In this document: positions 1 to 8,624 of the stretch, in pieces
Layout: each line of letters starts with the position of its first letter
Numbering within the stretch: position 1 is the stretch's first letter
Origin: Streptomyces atroolivaceus
Lineage (GTDB): Bacteria > Actinomycetota > Actinomycetes > Streptomycetales > Streptomycetaceae
Length of the DNA: 64,000 bases
Direction of reading: 5' to 3'
NCBI RefSeq assembly: GCF_000717025.1
Contig: NZ_JNXG01000017.1
Location: 62,001 to 126,000, forward strand
The notes under the pieces: generated by a model
What the model was told of the DNA's origin: nothing
The model's input: only the letters and a program-made list of their open reading frames with translations
The model's database searches: none
Made by a program: the position numbers and the translations under genes

Positions 1-19
1 GGGGCTCGGGGGCGGACAT
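1..19 (-). CDS. Start of a gene running off the left edge (partial)
   Basis: Only the first six codons would lie in the window: an ATG at 19-17 followed by codons for S-A-P-E-P. A purine-rich stretch (GAAGGACG) sits about 11 bases upstream of the ATG. It would be the next minus-strand gene after hisG. In Streptomyces a small membrane protein with a PH-like domain often follows hisG, but six codons cannot show that. Confidence 0.35.
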
Positions 20-57
20 GGCGGCGCTGTCGTCCTTCGGAGTGCTGTGTGCGGCTG

Positions 58-906
58 TCAGAGGCGGCAGGCGTGGATGGCCGTCGTGAGGATGGCGCGC
101 GCGCCCAGTTCGTACAGGTCGTCCATGATCCGCTGGGCCTCCTTGGCCGCGACCATGGACCGGACGGCGACCCAGCCCTCGTGGTGCAGGGGGGAGATGG
201 TCGGCGACTCCAGGCCCGGGGTGAGGGCGACCGCGCGCTCCAGGTGCTCGACGCGGCAGTCGTAGTCCATCATCACGTAGGAGCGGGCGACCAGGACGCC
301 CTGCAGCCGGCGCAGGAACTGCTGCACCTTGGGGTCCTCGGTGTCGGCGCCCTTGCGACGGATCACGACGGCTTCCGACTTCATGATCGGCTCGCCGATG
401 ACCTCCAGCCCGGCATTGCGCAGGCTGGTGCCGGTCTCGACGACATCGGCGATGACCTGGGCGACACCGAGTTCGATGGCCGTCTCGACCGCGCCGTCGA
501 GGTGCACGACGGAGGCCTCGACGCCGGCGTCGGCGAGGTGGGCCGCCACGATGCCCTCGTAGGAGGTGGCGATCGTCATGCCGTCGAAGTCCTTGGGACC
601 GGTGGCCGTGCCGGGCTTGGTGGCGTAGCGGAAGGTCGAGCGCGCGAAGCCGAGCTGGAGGATCTCCTCGGCCTCGGCCCCGGAGTCCTGCAGCAGGTCG
701 CGCCCGGTGATGCCGATGTCCAGGCGGCCGGAGCTCACGTAGATCGCGATGTCCCGCGGACGCAGGTAGAAGAACTCGACCTCGTTCGTGGGGTCGACCA
801 GGACGAGTTCCTTCGACTCCTTGCGCTGCTGGTAGCCGGCCTCATGGAGCATCGCCATCGCAGGCCCGGAGAGTGAACCCTTGTTGGGAACGGCGATGCG
901 CAGCAT
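58..906 (-). CDS. hisG: ATP phosphoribosyltransferase
   Basis: Cytosolic enzyme for the first step of histidine synthesis, joining ATP and PRPP to give phosphoribosyl-ATP. The product is 282 residues and begins MLRIAVPNKGSLSGPA, the typical HisG start. This is the long form: a periplasmic-binding-protein-like catalytic half, then a C-terminal regulatory domain of about 80 residues (region MMDYDCRVEHLERAVALTPG onward) that in this family carries histidine feedback inhibition. It needs no HisZ partner. It lies 53 bp downstream of hisE on the same strand and is the last complete gene of the rib-his run. The frame stays open upstream, but family length fixes the start at 906. Confidence 0.96.
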   Translation of the reverse strand: MLRIAVPNKGSLSGPAMAMLHEAGYQQRKESKELVLVDPTNEVEFFYLRPRDIAIYVSSGRLDIGITGRDLLQDSGAEAEEILQLGFARSTFRYATKPGTATGPKDFDGMTIATSYEGIVAAHLADAGVEASVVHLDGAVETAIELGVAQVIADVVETGTSLRNAGLEVIGEPIMKSEAVVIRRKGADTEDPKVQQFLRRLQGVLVARSYVMMDYDCRVEHLERAVALTPGLESPTISPLHHEGWVAVRSMVAAKEAQRIMDDLYELGARAILTTAIHACRL

Positions 907-959
907 GAAGTCGGGTTTCCTTTGTGCGGAGGAGTGTTCGGGACGTGCGGGGGCGTGGC

Positions 960-1232
960 TCAGAGGTGCGCGTAGACGTCGTCGAGGGAGATCCCGCGGG
1001 CGACCATCATCACCTGGACGTGGTAGAGCAGTTGCGAGATCTCCTCGGCGGCGGCTTCCTTGCCCTCGTACTCGGCGGCCATCCAGACCTCGGCGGCCTC
1101 CTCGACGACCTTCTTGCCGATGGCATGCACACCCTTGTCGACCAGCTCGGCGGTGCGGGAGGTGGAGGGGTCGCCGTCGGCGGCCTTGCGCTGCAGCTCG
1201 GCGAAGAGCTCTTCGAAGGTTTTGTTGGCCAT
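960..1232 (-). CDS. hisE: Phosphoribosyl-ATP pyrophosphatase
   Basis: Hydrolyses phosphoribosyl-ATP to phosphoribosyl-AMP, the second step of histidine synthesis. The 90-residue all-alpha protein is of the MazG/HisE type. It shows the metal-binding helix pattern [18 protein letters not shown], with conserved acidic residues at about 40-55, followed by [14 protein letters not shown]. The ATG at 1232 has a good AAGGACC ribosome site. It is a stand-alone HisE, not fused to HisI, as usual in actinobacteria. It sits between ribH and hisG and probably shares the transcript. Confidence 0.96.
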   Translation of the reverse strand: MANKTFEELFAELQRKAADGDPSTSRTAELVDKGVHAIGKKVVEEAAEVWMAAEYEGKEAAAEEISQLLYHVQVMMVARGISLDDVYAHL

Positions 1233-1267
1233 GATGGTCCTTAGAATACGGGGTCCCGGAGCGCCGG

Positions 1268-1753
1268 TCAGCGCCAGGGTTCGCTGACGGTGCGCAGCGT
1301 GGCGGCGGTGGCCACGGCGGCGGTGACCGCTTCGTGCCCCTTGTCCTCGTTGGAGCCCTCGAGTCCGGCCCGGTCCAGAGCCTGTTCCTCGTTGTCACAG
1401 GTGAGCACACCGAAGCCGACGGGAACACCGGTGTCGACCGTGACCTGGGTCAGGCCGTTGGTCACGCCCTGGGACACGTATTCGAAGTGCGGGGTGCCAC
1501 CGCGGATGATCACCCCGAGGGCGACGATCGCGTCGTAGCCGCGACCGGCGAGCACCTTGGCGACCACCGGGAGCTCGAAGCTGCCGGGGACCCGCAGCAG
1601 GGTCGGTTCGTCGATGCCCAGGTCGCGCAGCGCGCGCAGGGCACCGTCGACGAGTCCGTCCATGACCTGCTCGTGCCACTGGGCGGCGATCACCGCCACC
1701 CGCAGGTCTCCGCAGTTGCGTACGGACAGTTCGGGTGCGCCCTTGCCGCTCAT
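1268..1753 (-). CDS. ribH: 6,7-dimethyl-8-ribityllumazine synthase
   Basis: Penultimate enzyme of riboflavin synthesis. It condenses 5-amino-6-ribitylaminouracil with 3,4-dihydroxybutanone phosphate to make lumazine. The 161-residue product contains [17 protein letters not shown] near the N-terminus, the substrate loop [13 protein letters not shown], and [15 protein letters not shown], whose histidine is the family's catalytic one. Proteins of this type assemble into pentamers or icosahedral shells. AGGAG lies just upstream of the ATG at 1753. It is 41 bp downstream of ribBA. Confidence 0.97.
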   Translation of the reverse strand: MSGKGAPELSVRNCGDLRVAVIAAQWHEQVMDGLVDGALRALRDLGIDEPTLLRVPGSFELPVVAKVLAGRGYDAIVALGVIIRGGTPHFEYVSQGVTNGLTQVTVDTGVPVGFGVLTCDNEEQALDRAGLEGSNEDKGHEAVTAAVATAATLRTVSEPWR

Positions 1754-1794
1754 GTCTCTCCTGTGTGTTCGCGCGTTCGTGTGTGCGTCGGTGC

Positions 1795-3081
1795 TTACTG
1801 GTTGCCGCAGGCCGACGCCGAGGCGTCGAGCCAGGGCAGGTCGTGCCCCATCCGGTCCCGCTTGGTGCGCAGGTACCGCAGGTTGTGCTCACCCGCCTGT
1901 ACGGGCATGGGCTCACGCCCGGTGATCTCGAGCCCGTGCCGGACGAGCGCGGCGGTCTTGTCCGGGTTGTTGGTCATCAGACGCAGGGTGCGCACGCCGA
2001 GGTCCCGCAGGATCTGGGCACCGGCCGCGTAGTCCCGGGCGTCGGCGGGCAGTCCGAGTTCGAGATTGGCGTCGAGGGTGTCGGAGCCGCGCTCCTGGAG
2101 TTCGTACGCCCGCATCTTGGACAGCAGGCCGATGCCTCGGCCCTCGTGGCCGCGCAGGTAGACGACGACCCCGCGGCCCTCGGCCGTGACGCGTTCCATG
2201 GAGGTGTGCAGTTGGGGTCCGCAGTCGCAGCGCTGGGACTGGAAGATGTCACCGGTCAGGCATTCGGAGTGGACCCGGACGAGGACGTCCTGGCCGTCAC
2301 CGATGTCACCGTGGACGAGCGCCACGTGCTCGACGCCGTCGACGGTGGAGCGGTAGCCGTACGCGGTGAACGGGCCGAAGGCCGTGGGCAGCCGGACCTC
2401 GGCCTCACGGCGCACGGTGGGCTCGGAACCGCGGCGGTAGGCGATCAGGTCCTCGATGGAGATGATCGTGAGGCCGTGCTTGCGGGCGAACGGGACGAGT
2501 TCCGGCAGCCGCAGCATCACCCCGTCCTCGCCGGCGATCTCGACGATGGCACCCGCGGGGCGCAGTCCGGCGAGCCTGGCCAGGTCCACGGCGGCCTCGG
2601 TGTGGCCGTTGCGGACGAGGACTCCGCCGGCGCGGGCGCGGAGCGGGAAGACGTGGCCGGGACGTACGAAGTCGCCGGGACCCGCCTTGCCCCCTGCCAG
2701 CATCCGGAGGGTGGTGGCGCGGTCGGCCGCGGAGATGCCGGTGGTCACCCCGTGCGCCGCGGAGGCGTCCACGGAGACGGTGAAGGCCGTCTGCATCGAC
2801 TCGGTGTTGTGCGTGACCATCTGCGGGAGTTCGAGCCGTTCCAGCTCGTCGTCCTCCATCGGCGCGCAGATCAGGCCGCGGCACTCGCTCATCATGAAGG
2901 CGACGATCTCGGGCGTCGCCTTCTCGGCGGCGATGACGAGGTCGCCCTCGTTCTCCCGGTCCTCGTCGTCGACGACCACGACGGGCCGTCCGGCGGCGAT
3001 GTCGCGGACCGCCTGTTCGACGGGGTCGAGCGCGAGGTCCTCGAGGGTGCGGTCGTGCAACCAGGTGGGCTGGGCAGTCAT
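1795..3081 (-). CDS. ribBA: Bifunctional 3,4-DHBP synthase / GTP cyclohydrolase II
   Basis: Makes both precursors of lumazine. The N-terminal half (about residues 20-220) converts ribulose 5-phosphate to 3,4-dihydroxybutanone phosphate. It carries [11 protein letters not shown], the conserved FTVSVDA and [14 protein letters not shown] stretches, and RPGHVFPL. The C-terminal half opens the GTP ring and shows the zinc site in [18 protein letters not shown] plus [10 protein letters not shown]. The 428-residue length is normal for the fusion. The ATG at 3081 overlaps the stop of ribM by four bases (ATGA), which indicates translational coupling. The open frame extends further upstream, but [20 protein letters not shown] is the natural start. 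Confidence 0.97.
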   Translation of the reverse strand: MTAQPTWLHDRTLEDLALDPVEQAVRDIAAGRPVVVVDDEDRENEGDLVIAAEKATPEIVAFMMSECRGLICAPMEDDELERLELPQMVTHNTESMQTAFTVSVDASAAHGVTTGISAADRATTLRMLAGGKAGPGDFVRPGHVFPLRARAGGVLVRNGHTEAAVDLARLAGLRPAGAIVEIAGEDGVMLRLPELVPFARKHGLTIISIEDLIAYRRGSEPTVRREAEVRLPTAFGPFTAYGYRSTVDGVEHVALVHGDIGDGQDVLVRVHSECLTGDIFQSQRCDCGPQLHTSMERVTAEGRGVVVYLRGHEGRGIGLLSKMRAYELQERGSDTLDANLELGLPADARDYAAGAQILRDLGVRTLRLMTNNPDKTAALVRHGLEITGREPMPVQAGEHNLRYLRTKRDRMGHDLPWLDASASACGNQ

Positions 3082-3722
3082 GCCGTGGCTCCTTCCAGAG
3101 CGGGTGTCCGCGTACGCAGCCACCAGTCGCGCATGCCCCACAGGACGAGGGCCCCGTAGACGACGTAGATGAGACCGGAGAAGGCGAGGCCGCTGTGGAA
3201 GTTGAGCGGTACGCCGACGAGGTCGACGAGCAGCCAGGCGAACCAGAACTCGACCATGCCCCGAGCCTGGGCGATCATCGCCACCAGCGTGCCGGCGAAG
3301 ATGTAGGCGTCCGCCCACGGGCTCCAGGAGAGCGACGGGAAGGCGGTGAACAGTCCGCCGACCGCGAGGGTGCCGAGCACGGCGCCGCCCACCAGGTACC
3401 CGCGCTCGCGCCAGGTCGCGAAGCGCACGGCGATCGATCCGTCCTGCGCCTGCTGCCTGCCGCGGGTCCACTGCTGCCAGCCCCAGACGGCGACGGCGAC
3501 GACGATCAGCTGCTTGCCGACGCTGCCCGCCTGCTGCACGGAGACGTTGGCGGCGATCAGGACGACGCCGGACAGGAGCTGGGCGGGCCAGGTCCAGACC
3601 GACCGGAGCCAGCCGAGCGCGAGGGCGATCAGGCCGATCGTGTTGCCGAGCATGTCCGACCAGATGATGTGCTGTCCGAAGGCGGTGAACGCCTCCGAGT
3701 TCAGCCAGTCCAGAGCGCTCAT
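3078..3722 (-). CDS. ribM: PnuC-like riboflavin transporter RibM
   Basis: Integral membrane protein of 214 residues with about seven predicted hydrophobic segments, belonging to the PnuC family (NMN and related vitamin transporters). PnuC-like genes inside actinobacterial rib operons are known as RibM and take up riboflavin; one such protein in a roseoflavin producer also transports roseoflavin. The sequence shows the PnuC-type Trp-rich transmembrane pattern ([31 protein letters not shown]). It overlaps both neighbours by four bases, ribE upstream and ribBA downstream, so it is translated within the riboflavin operon and falls under the FMN riboswitch. Riboflavin as substrate is inferred from family and context. 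Confidence 0.88.
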   Translation of the reverse strand: MSALDWLNSEAFTAFGQHIIWSDMLGNTIGLIALALGWLRSVWTWPAQLLSGVVLIAANVSVQQAGSVGKQLIVVAVAVWGWQQWTRGRQQAQDGSIAVRFATWRERGYLVGGAVLGTLAVGGLFTAFPSLSWSPWADAYIFAGTLVAMIAQARGMVEFWFAWLLVDLVGVPLNFHSGLAFSGLIYVVYGALVLWGMRDWWLRTRTPALEGATA

Positions 3723-4339
3723 GCGACCGGCCCCCCGGATCGCGGCACGACCCCGTGGCCGAGCAGGCGTTCGACGTACTTGGCGAGGACGTCCACCTCG
3801 AGGTTGACCGGGTCGCCGGGCTCCTTGATGCCGAGCGTGGTCAGCGCGAGGGTGGTGGGGATGAGACTGATCGTGAAGTAGTCGGAGCCCGCGTCGACCA
3901 CGGTCAGGCTCACCCCGTCGACGGTGATCGAGCCCTTCTCCACCACGTAACGGCTCAGTCCCTGGGGCAGCGAGACCGTGACGATCTCCCAGTTCTCGGA
4001 GACCTTGCGCTCCACGATGTGGCCCGTGCCGTCCACGTGCCCCTGGACGATGTGCCCGCCGAGGCGGCCACCGAGGGCCATGGGGCGCTCCAGGTTGACC
4101 CGGGAGCCTGCCGCCAGCGCGCCGAGGCTGGAGCGGTCCAGCGTCTCGGCCATGACGTCGGCGGTGAACTCGTTCTCCCCGAGGTCCACGACGGTGAGGC
4201 AGACGCCGTTGACGGCGATGGAGTCGCCGTGCTTGGCGCCCTCGGTCACCACAGGGCCGCGCAGTCGGAAGCGGGAGGCGTCGTCGAGCTTCTCGACGGC
4301 AGTGACCTCACCCAGTTCTTCGACGATTCCGGTGAACAC
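3719..4339 (-). CDS. ribE: Riboflavin synthase, alpha subunit
   Basis: Final step of riboflavin synthesis: dismutation of two lumazines to riboflavin and 5-amino-6-ribitylaminouracil. The 206-residue protein starts [12 protein letters not shown], the invariant N-terminus of the family. It is built from two homologous lumazine-binding barrels, seen as the paired motifs [13 protein letters not shown] and [13 protein letters not shown]. The start is GTG at 4339, immediately after the ribD stop (TGAGTG). The gene ends overlapping ribM by four bases. Confidence 0.97.
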   Translation of the reverse strand: MFTGIVEELGEVTAVEKLDDASRFRLRGPVVTEGAKHGDSIAVNGVCLTVVDLGENEFTADVMAETLDRSSLGALAAGSRVNLERPMALGGRLGGHIVQGHVDGTGHIVERKVSENWEIVTVSLPQGLSRYVVEKGSITVDGVSLTVVDAGSDYFTISLIPTTLALTTLGIKEPGDPVNLEVDVLAKYVERLLGHGVVPRSGGPVA

Positions 4340-5440
4340 TCAGTTTCCCTTCCGAGCAGGAACAGGGACGGCGGTGATGCGCAGATCAGGGCCGATACGG
4401 ACGGACTCGGTCACGTGGAGGCGCAACGCCTGGGAGATGGTGGAGATTCCGGCGTCGGCGAGAGCCGCGGGGCCCGCGCCGAGGAGGACCGGGGCGAGAT
4501 AGCCGACGACGGTGTCGACCGCTCCCGCGGAGACGAAGGAGCCGGCCAGGACCGGCCCGCCTTCGAGGAGGACGGAACGGATTCCCCGGCCGTGGAGGGC
4601 GGCGAGCAGCGCGTCGATGTCCAGGCCGGGCCCCTGGGCGGCGCGCGGCAGGCGCAGCACGGCGTCCTCGGGGAGGTGGCCGGCCTCGGCGTCGTCGGCG
4701 ACCGCGATCAGGGTGGGCGCGGTCGGGTCGAGGACCCGGGCGCCGGGCCGCACGGCGGTGGCGCCGGTGTCGACGACCACCCGGAGCGGCTGGGTGGCGC
4801 CCTCGATGCCGCGCACGCCCAGCTGGGGGTCGTCGGCACGGGCGGTTCCGGAGCCGACCACCACGGCGTCGGCCTCCGCGCGCAGCCGGTGGACGTCGGC
4901 GCGGGCCTCGGGGGACGTGATCCAGCGGCTGGTGGCGTCGGCGGCGGCGATCCGGCCGTCGAGGGTCGCCGCGTACTTCCACAGGACGTACGGGCGGCCG
5001 AGGCGGACCGAGGTGAGCCAGGCGCTGTTGCCGGCCTCCGCCTCGTCGGCGAGGAGGCCCTGCTCCACCTGGACGCCTGCGGCACGCAGGGTGTCCGCGC
5101 CGCCCGTGGCCTGCGGATTCGGGTCGCCCACCGCGTAGACGACACGGTGGACGCCGGCCTCGACGAGTGCCTGGGCACAGGGGCCGGTGCGGCCGGTGTG
5201 GTTACAGGGTTCGAGGGTGACGCAGGCGGTGCCGCCCCGGGCCCGCTCGCCGGCCTCACGCAGGGCGTGGATCTCGGCGTGCGGCCCTCCGGCGCGCTGG
5301 TGGAAGCCTTCGCCGGCCTGTTCCCCGGCGGCGTCGAGGATGACGCAGCCGACGACCGGATTCGGGCTGGTGGCGCCGAGTCCGCGGGCTGCGAGCGTGA
5401 TCGCCCGCCGCATGGCGGTTCTTTCGGCTGCGGTGGCCAC
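4340..5440 (-). CDS. ribD: Bifunctional deaminase/reductase RibD
   Basis: Catalyses the second and third steps of riboflavin synthesis. The N-terminal deaminase domain carries the zinc motifs GPHAEIHAL and PCNHTGRTGPC. The C-terminal NADPH-dependent reductase (about residue 150 on) includes LWKYAATLDGRIA, SRWITSPEARADVHRLRA and VLLEGGPVLAGSF. I place the start at GTG 5440 (VATAAERTAMRRA) because a strong AGGAGG lies five bases upstream and the 366-residue length fits. A longer open frame reaches 5536 but has no family support. It is the first gene of the operon behind the FMN riboswitch. Confidence 0.94.
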   Translation of the reverse strand: MATAAERTAMRRAITLAARGLGATSPNPVVGCVILDAAGEQAGEGFHQRAGGPHAEIHALREAGERARGGTACVTLEPCNHTGRTGPCAQALVEAGVHRVVYAVGDPNPQATGGADTLRAAGVQVEQGLLADEAEAGNSAWLTSVRLGRPYVLWKYAATLDGRIAAADATSRWITSPEARADVHRLRAEADAVVVGSGTARADDPQLGVRGIEGATQPLRVVVDTGATAVRPGARVLDPTAPTLIAVADDAEAGHLPEDAVLRLPRAAQGPGLDIDALLAALHGRGIRSVLLEGGPVLAGSFVSAGAVDTVVGYLAPVLLGAGPAALADAGISTISQALRLHVTESVRIGPDLRITAVPVPARKGN

Positions 5441-5600
5441 CGGGTCCTCCTGCCTCTTCGGGCACGGACTCCGGGGCCTGTCGACGACGACAGATGAAAC
5501 GGAACGCAACAGGGGAACGCCGTAAACCGAAGACACGGATGTGGTCGTCCCGGGACTTCCCGGAACGCATCCGCCTACGGCGGCGTACCTGTGACGGCCC

Positions 5601-5725
5601 GCCGCGCACTGCCTCCCATCCGGACTTTCACCGTCGGTCCAGGAATCTCACCTGGTCAACCGGCCGCTGGATGCGGACGGGTCGCGGACTATAACCGCCG
5701 GTTCGGAATTACACCGACCCCGGAG
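5601..5725 (-). ncRNA. FMN riboswitch (RFN element)
   Basis: Read on the minus strand, the sequence from about 5725 down to 5601 carries the conserved blocks of the RFN element in order: GGGGTCGGTGTAATTCCGA, ACCGGCGGTTATAGTCCGCG, GACCAGGTGAGATTCCTGG, ACCGACGGTGAAAGTCCGG and ATGGGAGGCAGTGCGC. These form the multi-helix junction that binds FMN. It lies about 160 bases upstream of the ribD start. Binding is expected to lower expression of ribD-ribE-ribM-ribBA-ribH when flavin is plentiful. Whether it acts on transcription or translation is not clear: I see no textbook terminator between it and ribD. Confidence 0.95.
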
Positions 5726-5783
5726 TGCGCTGCTGCTGGTACAGAACACATTCTGCCACGGTCCGCCCTGGTCCATACGGGTG

Positions 5784-5809
5784 CCCTCTGTGGAACAGCT
5801 CACAGAGGG
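5784..5809 (-). terminator. Hairpin terminator after the ROK regulator gene
   Basis: CCCTCTGTG and CACAGAGGG form a 9-bp perfect stem with an 8-base loop, 13 bases past the stop of the ROK gene. It separates that gene from the rib leader on the same strand. No U tract is visible, as is common in Streptomyces. Confidence 0.6.
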
Positions 5810-5821
5810 ACGCGTACGGCG

Positions 5822-7030
5822 TCACGGGGTGTGACGCCCCGCTCCGAAGAGGGCGTCCTGCGCGGCGTCCCGGGCGGCGAACAGCCCGCCGCGCAGGACC
5901 GCGCCGCCGCCCAGCGTCCCGGCCCTGACCTCCGTGCGCAGCGGTGACATCCGGGCCAGTCGCTCCTCCACCAGCGCGGCGAGCGCGACGCCGCCGGCGC
6001 GCCCGACCTCGCCGGCCAGGACGAGGCAGCCGGGGTCGAGCACGGAGACGACGGAAGCGGCTCCGATCGCGAGGCGGTCCGCGAGTGCCGCCAGGAAGGC
6101 CTCACCGCCCGCGTCACCGGCGCGCAGCGCGGCCCGGACGGCGAACGCGGCGGCGGGGTCCTGCTCCTGCGCCCCTCCCGTCGGGGGCTCCCCCGCCTGG
6201 ATGCCGTGGTCCGTGGCCAGCCCGCAGACGGCGGCGGATCCCACCAAGGAGTGAAAACCCCCCTCGCAATTGACCGCCGAAGGGACCCCCGCGGTCCCGG
6301 GGACCGGCAGGAAACCGATCTCCCCCGCCCCGCCCGACGCGCCGCGGCGCAGCTTGCCGTCGAGCATGACGGCGGCGCCGATGCCGTGGCCGAGCCAGAG
6401 CAGGACGAAGGTGTCACGGTCGCGGGCGGCGCCGATGCGGTGCTCGGCGACGGCGGCGAGATTGGTCTCGTTCTCCACGAGGACGGTGGCGGGCAGGCGC
6501 GCCTGGAGTTCCCTGACCAGGCCCCGGTGCCAGGCGGGAAGCCCGGCGGTGTTCCGGAGCTCACCGGTGACGGGGTCGATCAGGCCGGGGGCGCCGATGC
6601 CGACGCTGTGCAGCGGGGCCGTGCCCGCGGTGCGGGCGGTGCGCTCCAGCATCGCGACGGCCCGCTCGACCGCGGGCCGCGTCCCGGTGTCACTGCCGAT
6701 GGGCAGGGTCGCCTCGGCGAGCGTCACGCCGAGCAGATCCGCGACGGCCACGGCCACGCTGTCCGTACGCACGTCCAGGGCGGCCAGATGCGCCCGGTCG
6801 GCGACGATCCCGTACAGGCGGGCGTTGGGTCCGCGGCGGTCCGAGCCGCTCTCCCCGACGACCCGGACGAGGCCGGCGTCCTGCAACCGGTCCACCAGAT
6901 CGGCGACCGTGGGCCGGGACAGGCCCGTCAGGGTCTTCAGCTGAGTGGCCGTCAGCGGGCCGTCCTGCTGGAGGAGCCGCAGGGCGAGCCGGTCGTTGAT
7001 GGCCCTGGCGGTGCTCGGGGATGCGGGCAT
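5822..7030 (-). CDS. ROK family transcriptional regulator
   Basis: 402-residue protein with an N-terminal winged helix-turn-helix (about 15-70: LTATQLKTLTGLSRPTVADLVDRLQDAGLV) and a ROK sugar-binding domain. The domain shows GIGAPG, then LGHGIGAAVMLDGKLRRGASGGAGEIGFL. Two usual ROK features are missing. The zinc-binding CGxxGC cluster is absent (VNCEGGFHS in its place), and the Asp of the sugar-kinase motif is replaced (ENETNLAA). It is therefore a regulator rather than a kinase. It is divergently transcribed from an MFS transporter with a clear inverted repeat between them, so it probably represses itself and that transporter. The effector is unknown. Confidence 0.9.
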   Translation of the reverse strand: MPASPSTARAINDRLALRLLQQDGPLTATQLKTLTGLSRPTVADLVDRLQDAGLVRVVGESGSDRRGPNARLYGIVADRAHLAALDVRTDSVAVAVADLLGVTLAEATLPIGSDTGTRPAVERAVAMLERTARTAGTAPLHSVGIGAPGLIDPVTGELRNTAGLPAWHRGLVRELQARLPATVLVENETNLAAVAEHRIGAARDRDTFVLLWLGHGIGAAVMLDGKLRRGASGGAGEIGFLPVPGTAGVPSAVNCEGGFHSLVGSAAVCGLATDHGIQAGEPPTGGAQEQDPAAAFAVRAALRAGDAGGEAFLAALADRLAIGAASVVSVLDPGCLVLAGEVGRAGGVALAALVEERLARMSPLRTEVRAGTLGGGAVLRGGLFAARDAAQDALFGAGRHTP

Positions 7031-7077
7031 GCCGGGATCCTTCCAGATCGCTGACGGTCCATCGCCATGGGGTTATT

Positions 7078-7098
7078 TATCAGGCAGGGTTCCTGATA
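7078..7098. promoter_or_regulatory. Inverted-repeat operator between ROK regulator and MFS gene
   Basis: Perfect 7-base arms TATCAGG and CCTGATA are separated by seven bases in the 142-bp divergent intergenic region. They sit in an A/T-rich patch that stands out in this GC-rich sequence. Position and symmetry suit the operator of the adjacent ROK repressor. Binding is inferred. Confidence 0.6.
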
Positions 7099-7172
7099 GT
7101 TTACGCCCCGCAACGCGCGACGCCCTCCGGAGGACACCGGCGGGCAGGGATCTTCAGGGGAGGGCACGGCGT

Positions 7173-8402
7173 ATGACGAAGGATCCAGCGGTTTCGGTCA
7201 TCGGCACGGAGCAGGTCAGGCGGGCGAGGTACGCGGTCGCCGCGGTCTTCGCCGTGCACGGGGCGGTGACCGGCAGTTTCGCGACCCGGGTCCCGTGGAT
7301 CCAGGACCACGCATCGGTGAGCGCGGGTGAGCTCGGTCTCGCACTCGCCTTCCCCGCCATCGGCGCCTCGCTGGCCATGCCACTGGCGAGCGGCGTCAGT
7401 CACCGTTTCGGGGCCCGGACGGCCCTGCGCGGGCTGTTGGCACTCTGGACACTGGCGCTGATCCTGCCGGCCCTGGCCCCGAACCTGCTCACACTCTGCC
7501 TCGCGCTGTTCGTGTACGGCGCGGCCGCGGGGATGTCGGACGTGGCGATGAACGCGCTCGGCGTAGAGGTGGAGAACCGCCTCGACAAGTCGATCATGTC
7601 CGGGCTGCACGGCATGTGGAGCGTGGGCGCCCTGATCGGTTCGGCGGCGGGCACGGTCGCGGCCCACGTGGGCGCCGACGCCCGGTTGCACCACACCCTG
7701 GCCGCGCTGGTGCTGACAGCGCTCGGCCTGGCCGCCTGCCAGGGCGTCCTGGACCTGCGCAGCGAGCCCGACGAGGAGCCGCCGCCGCGCTTCACCCTGC
7801 CGCCGAAGTCCGCACTGGTCATCGGAGCGGTGGGCTTCTGCGCGGTGTTCGCCGAGGGGGCCAGCATGGACTGGTCGGCTGTCTACCTCCGGGACGTCAT
7901 GGGCAGCTCGGCCGGGCTCGCCGCGGCGTCGACCACGGCGTTCGCCCTCATGATGGCCATCGCCCGGATCGCCGGCGACAAGGTCGTCGACCGTTTCGGC
8001 GCGGTCCGGACCGTGCGGGTCGGAGGCGTCCTGGCCACGGCCGGTGGGCTGCTCGTGGTCCTGTCACCCGGCCCCGCCCTGGCGCTCACCGGCTTCGGGC
8101 TGCTGGGCCTGGGCGTGGCGGTCGTCGTTCCGCTGGCGTTCGCCGCGGCCGGACGCAGCGGCTCGAACCCGAGCCGGGCCATCGCGGGCGTCGCCACGAT
8201 CACGTACACCTCCGGGCTCATCGCCCCGTCCGCGATCGGCTCGCTGGCGGAGGCGACCTCGCTGCTCGTGTCGTTCGGTCTGGTGACGGTGCTGGCCTTC
8301 GGGCTCGTCCTGGGGGCCGGGGTGCTGCGGGCAGGCGACCGCAAGGTCGCGGAAGGCGGCGCCCCGCGGCCGGCGCCGACCCGGAGCCCGGCAGGCAGCT
8401 GA
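7173..8402 (+). CDS. MFS transporter, YbjJ-like
   Basis: 409-residue major facilitator protein with about twelve hydrophobic segments. The N-terminal region (FAVHGAVTGSFATRVPWIQDH) resembles the YbjJ/fucose-permease branch of the superfamily. SHRFGAR in the loop between helices 2 and 3 corresponds to the MFS motif A region. I start at ATG 7173 because AGGGGAGGG lies eight bases upstream; the open frame extends back to 6945 but overlaps the regulator. It is divergent from a ROK repressor, suggesting export or uptake of a sugar-like or related small molecule. The substrate cannot be told. Confidence 0.88.
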   Translation: MTKDPAVSVIGTEQVRRARYAVAAVFAVHGAVTGSFATRVPWIQDHASVSAGELGLALAFPAIGASLAMPLASGVSHRFGARTALRGLLALWTLALILPALAPNLLTLCLALFVYGAAAGMSDVAMNALGVEVENRLDKSIMSGLHGMWSVGALIGSAAGTVAAHVGADARLHHTLAALVLTALGLAACQGVLDLRSEPDEEPPPRFTLPPKSALVIGAVGFCAVFAEGASMDWSAVYLRDVMGSSAGLAAASTTAFALMMAIARIAGDKVVDRFGAVRTVRVGGVLATAGGLLVVLSPGPALALTGFGLLGLGVAVVVPLAFAAAGRSGSNPSRAIAGVATITYTSGLIAPSAIGSLAEATSLLVSFGLVTVLAFGLVLGAGVLRAGDRKVAEGGAPRPAPTRSPAGS

Positions 8403-8459
8403 CGCCCGGCCCACGGCGGGAGGGTAGGGACCGCAGCGGTCGGCGGGCGGGCGACGGCC

Positions 8460-8525
8460 GGGCGGAACGCGTGGTTCCGCCCGCGGCGGGGGTGGGCGGA
8501 ACGGGTGGTCCCGCCCGCGGCGGGG
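8460..8525 (+). repeat. Two tandem copies of a 32-base hairpin unit (probable terminator)
   Basis: Positions 8460-8491 and 8494-8525 are nearly identical 32-base units, with two differences by eye. Each folds into a hairpin; in copy 1, GGGCGGAAC pairs with GTTCCGCCC around a five-base loop. They lie 58 bases after the MFS stop and 100 bases before the permease start, so they probably end the MFS transcript. The duplication looks recent. Confidence 0.65.
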
Positions 8526-8624
8526 CCGAGCGCGAGGGCACGGCGCTGCGGCACTAACATGGCTCTGATCTTTTCCGCGGGTGGACCCCCAGGGCGCACC
8601 GCACACACCAATCAGGGAGCGACC

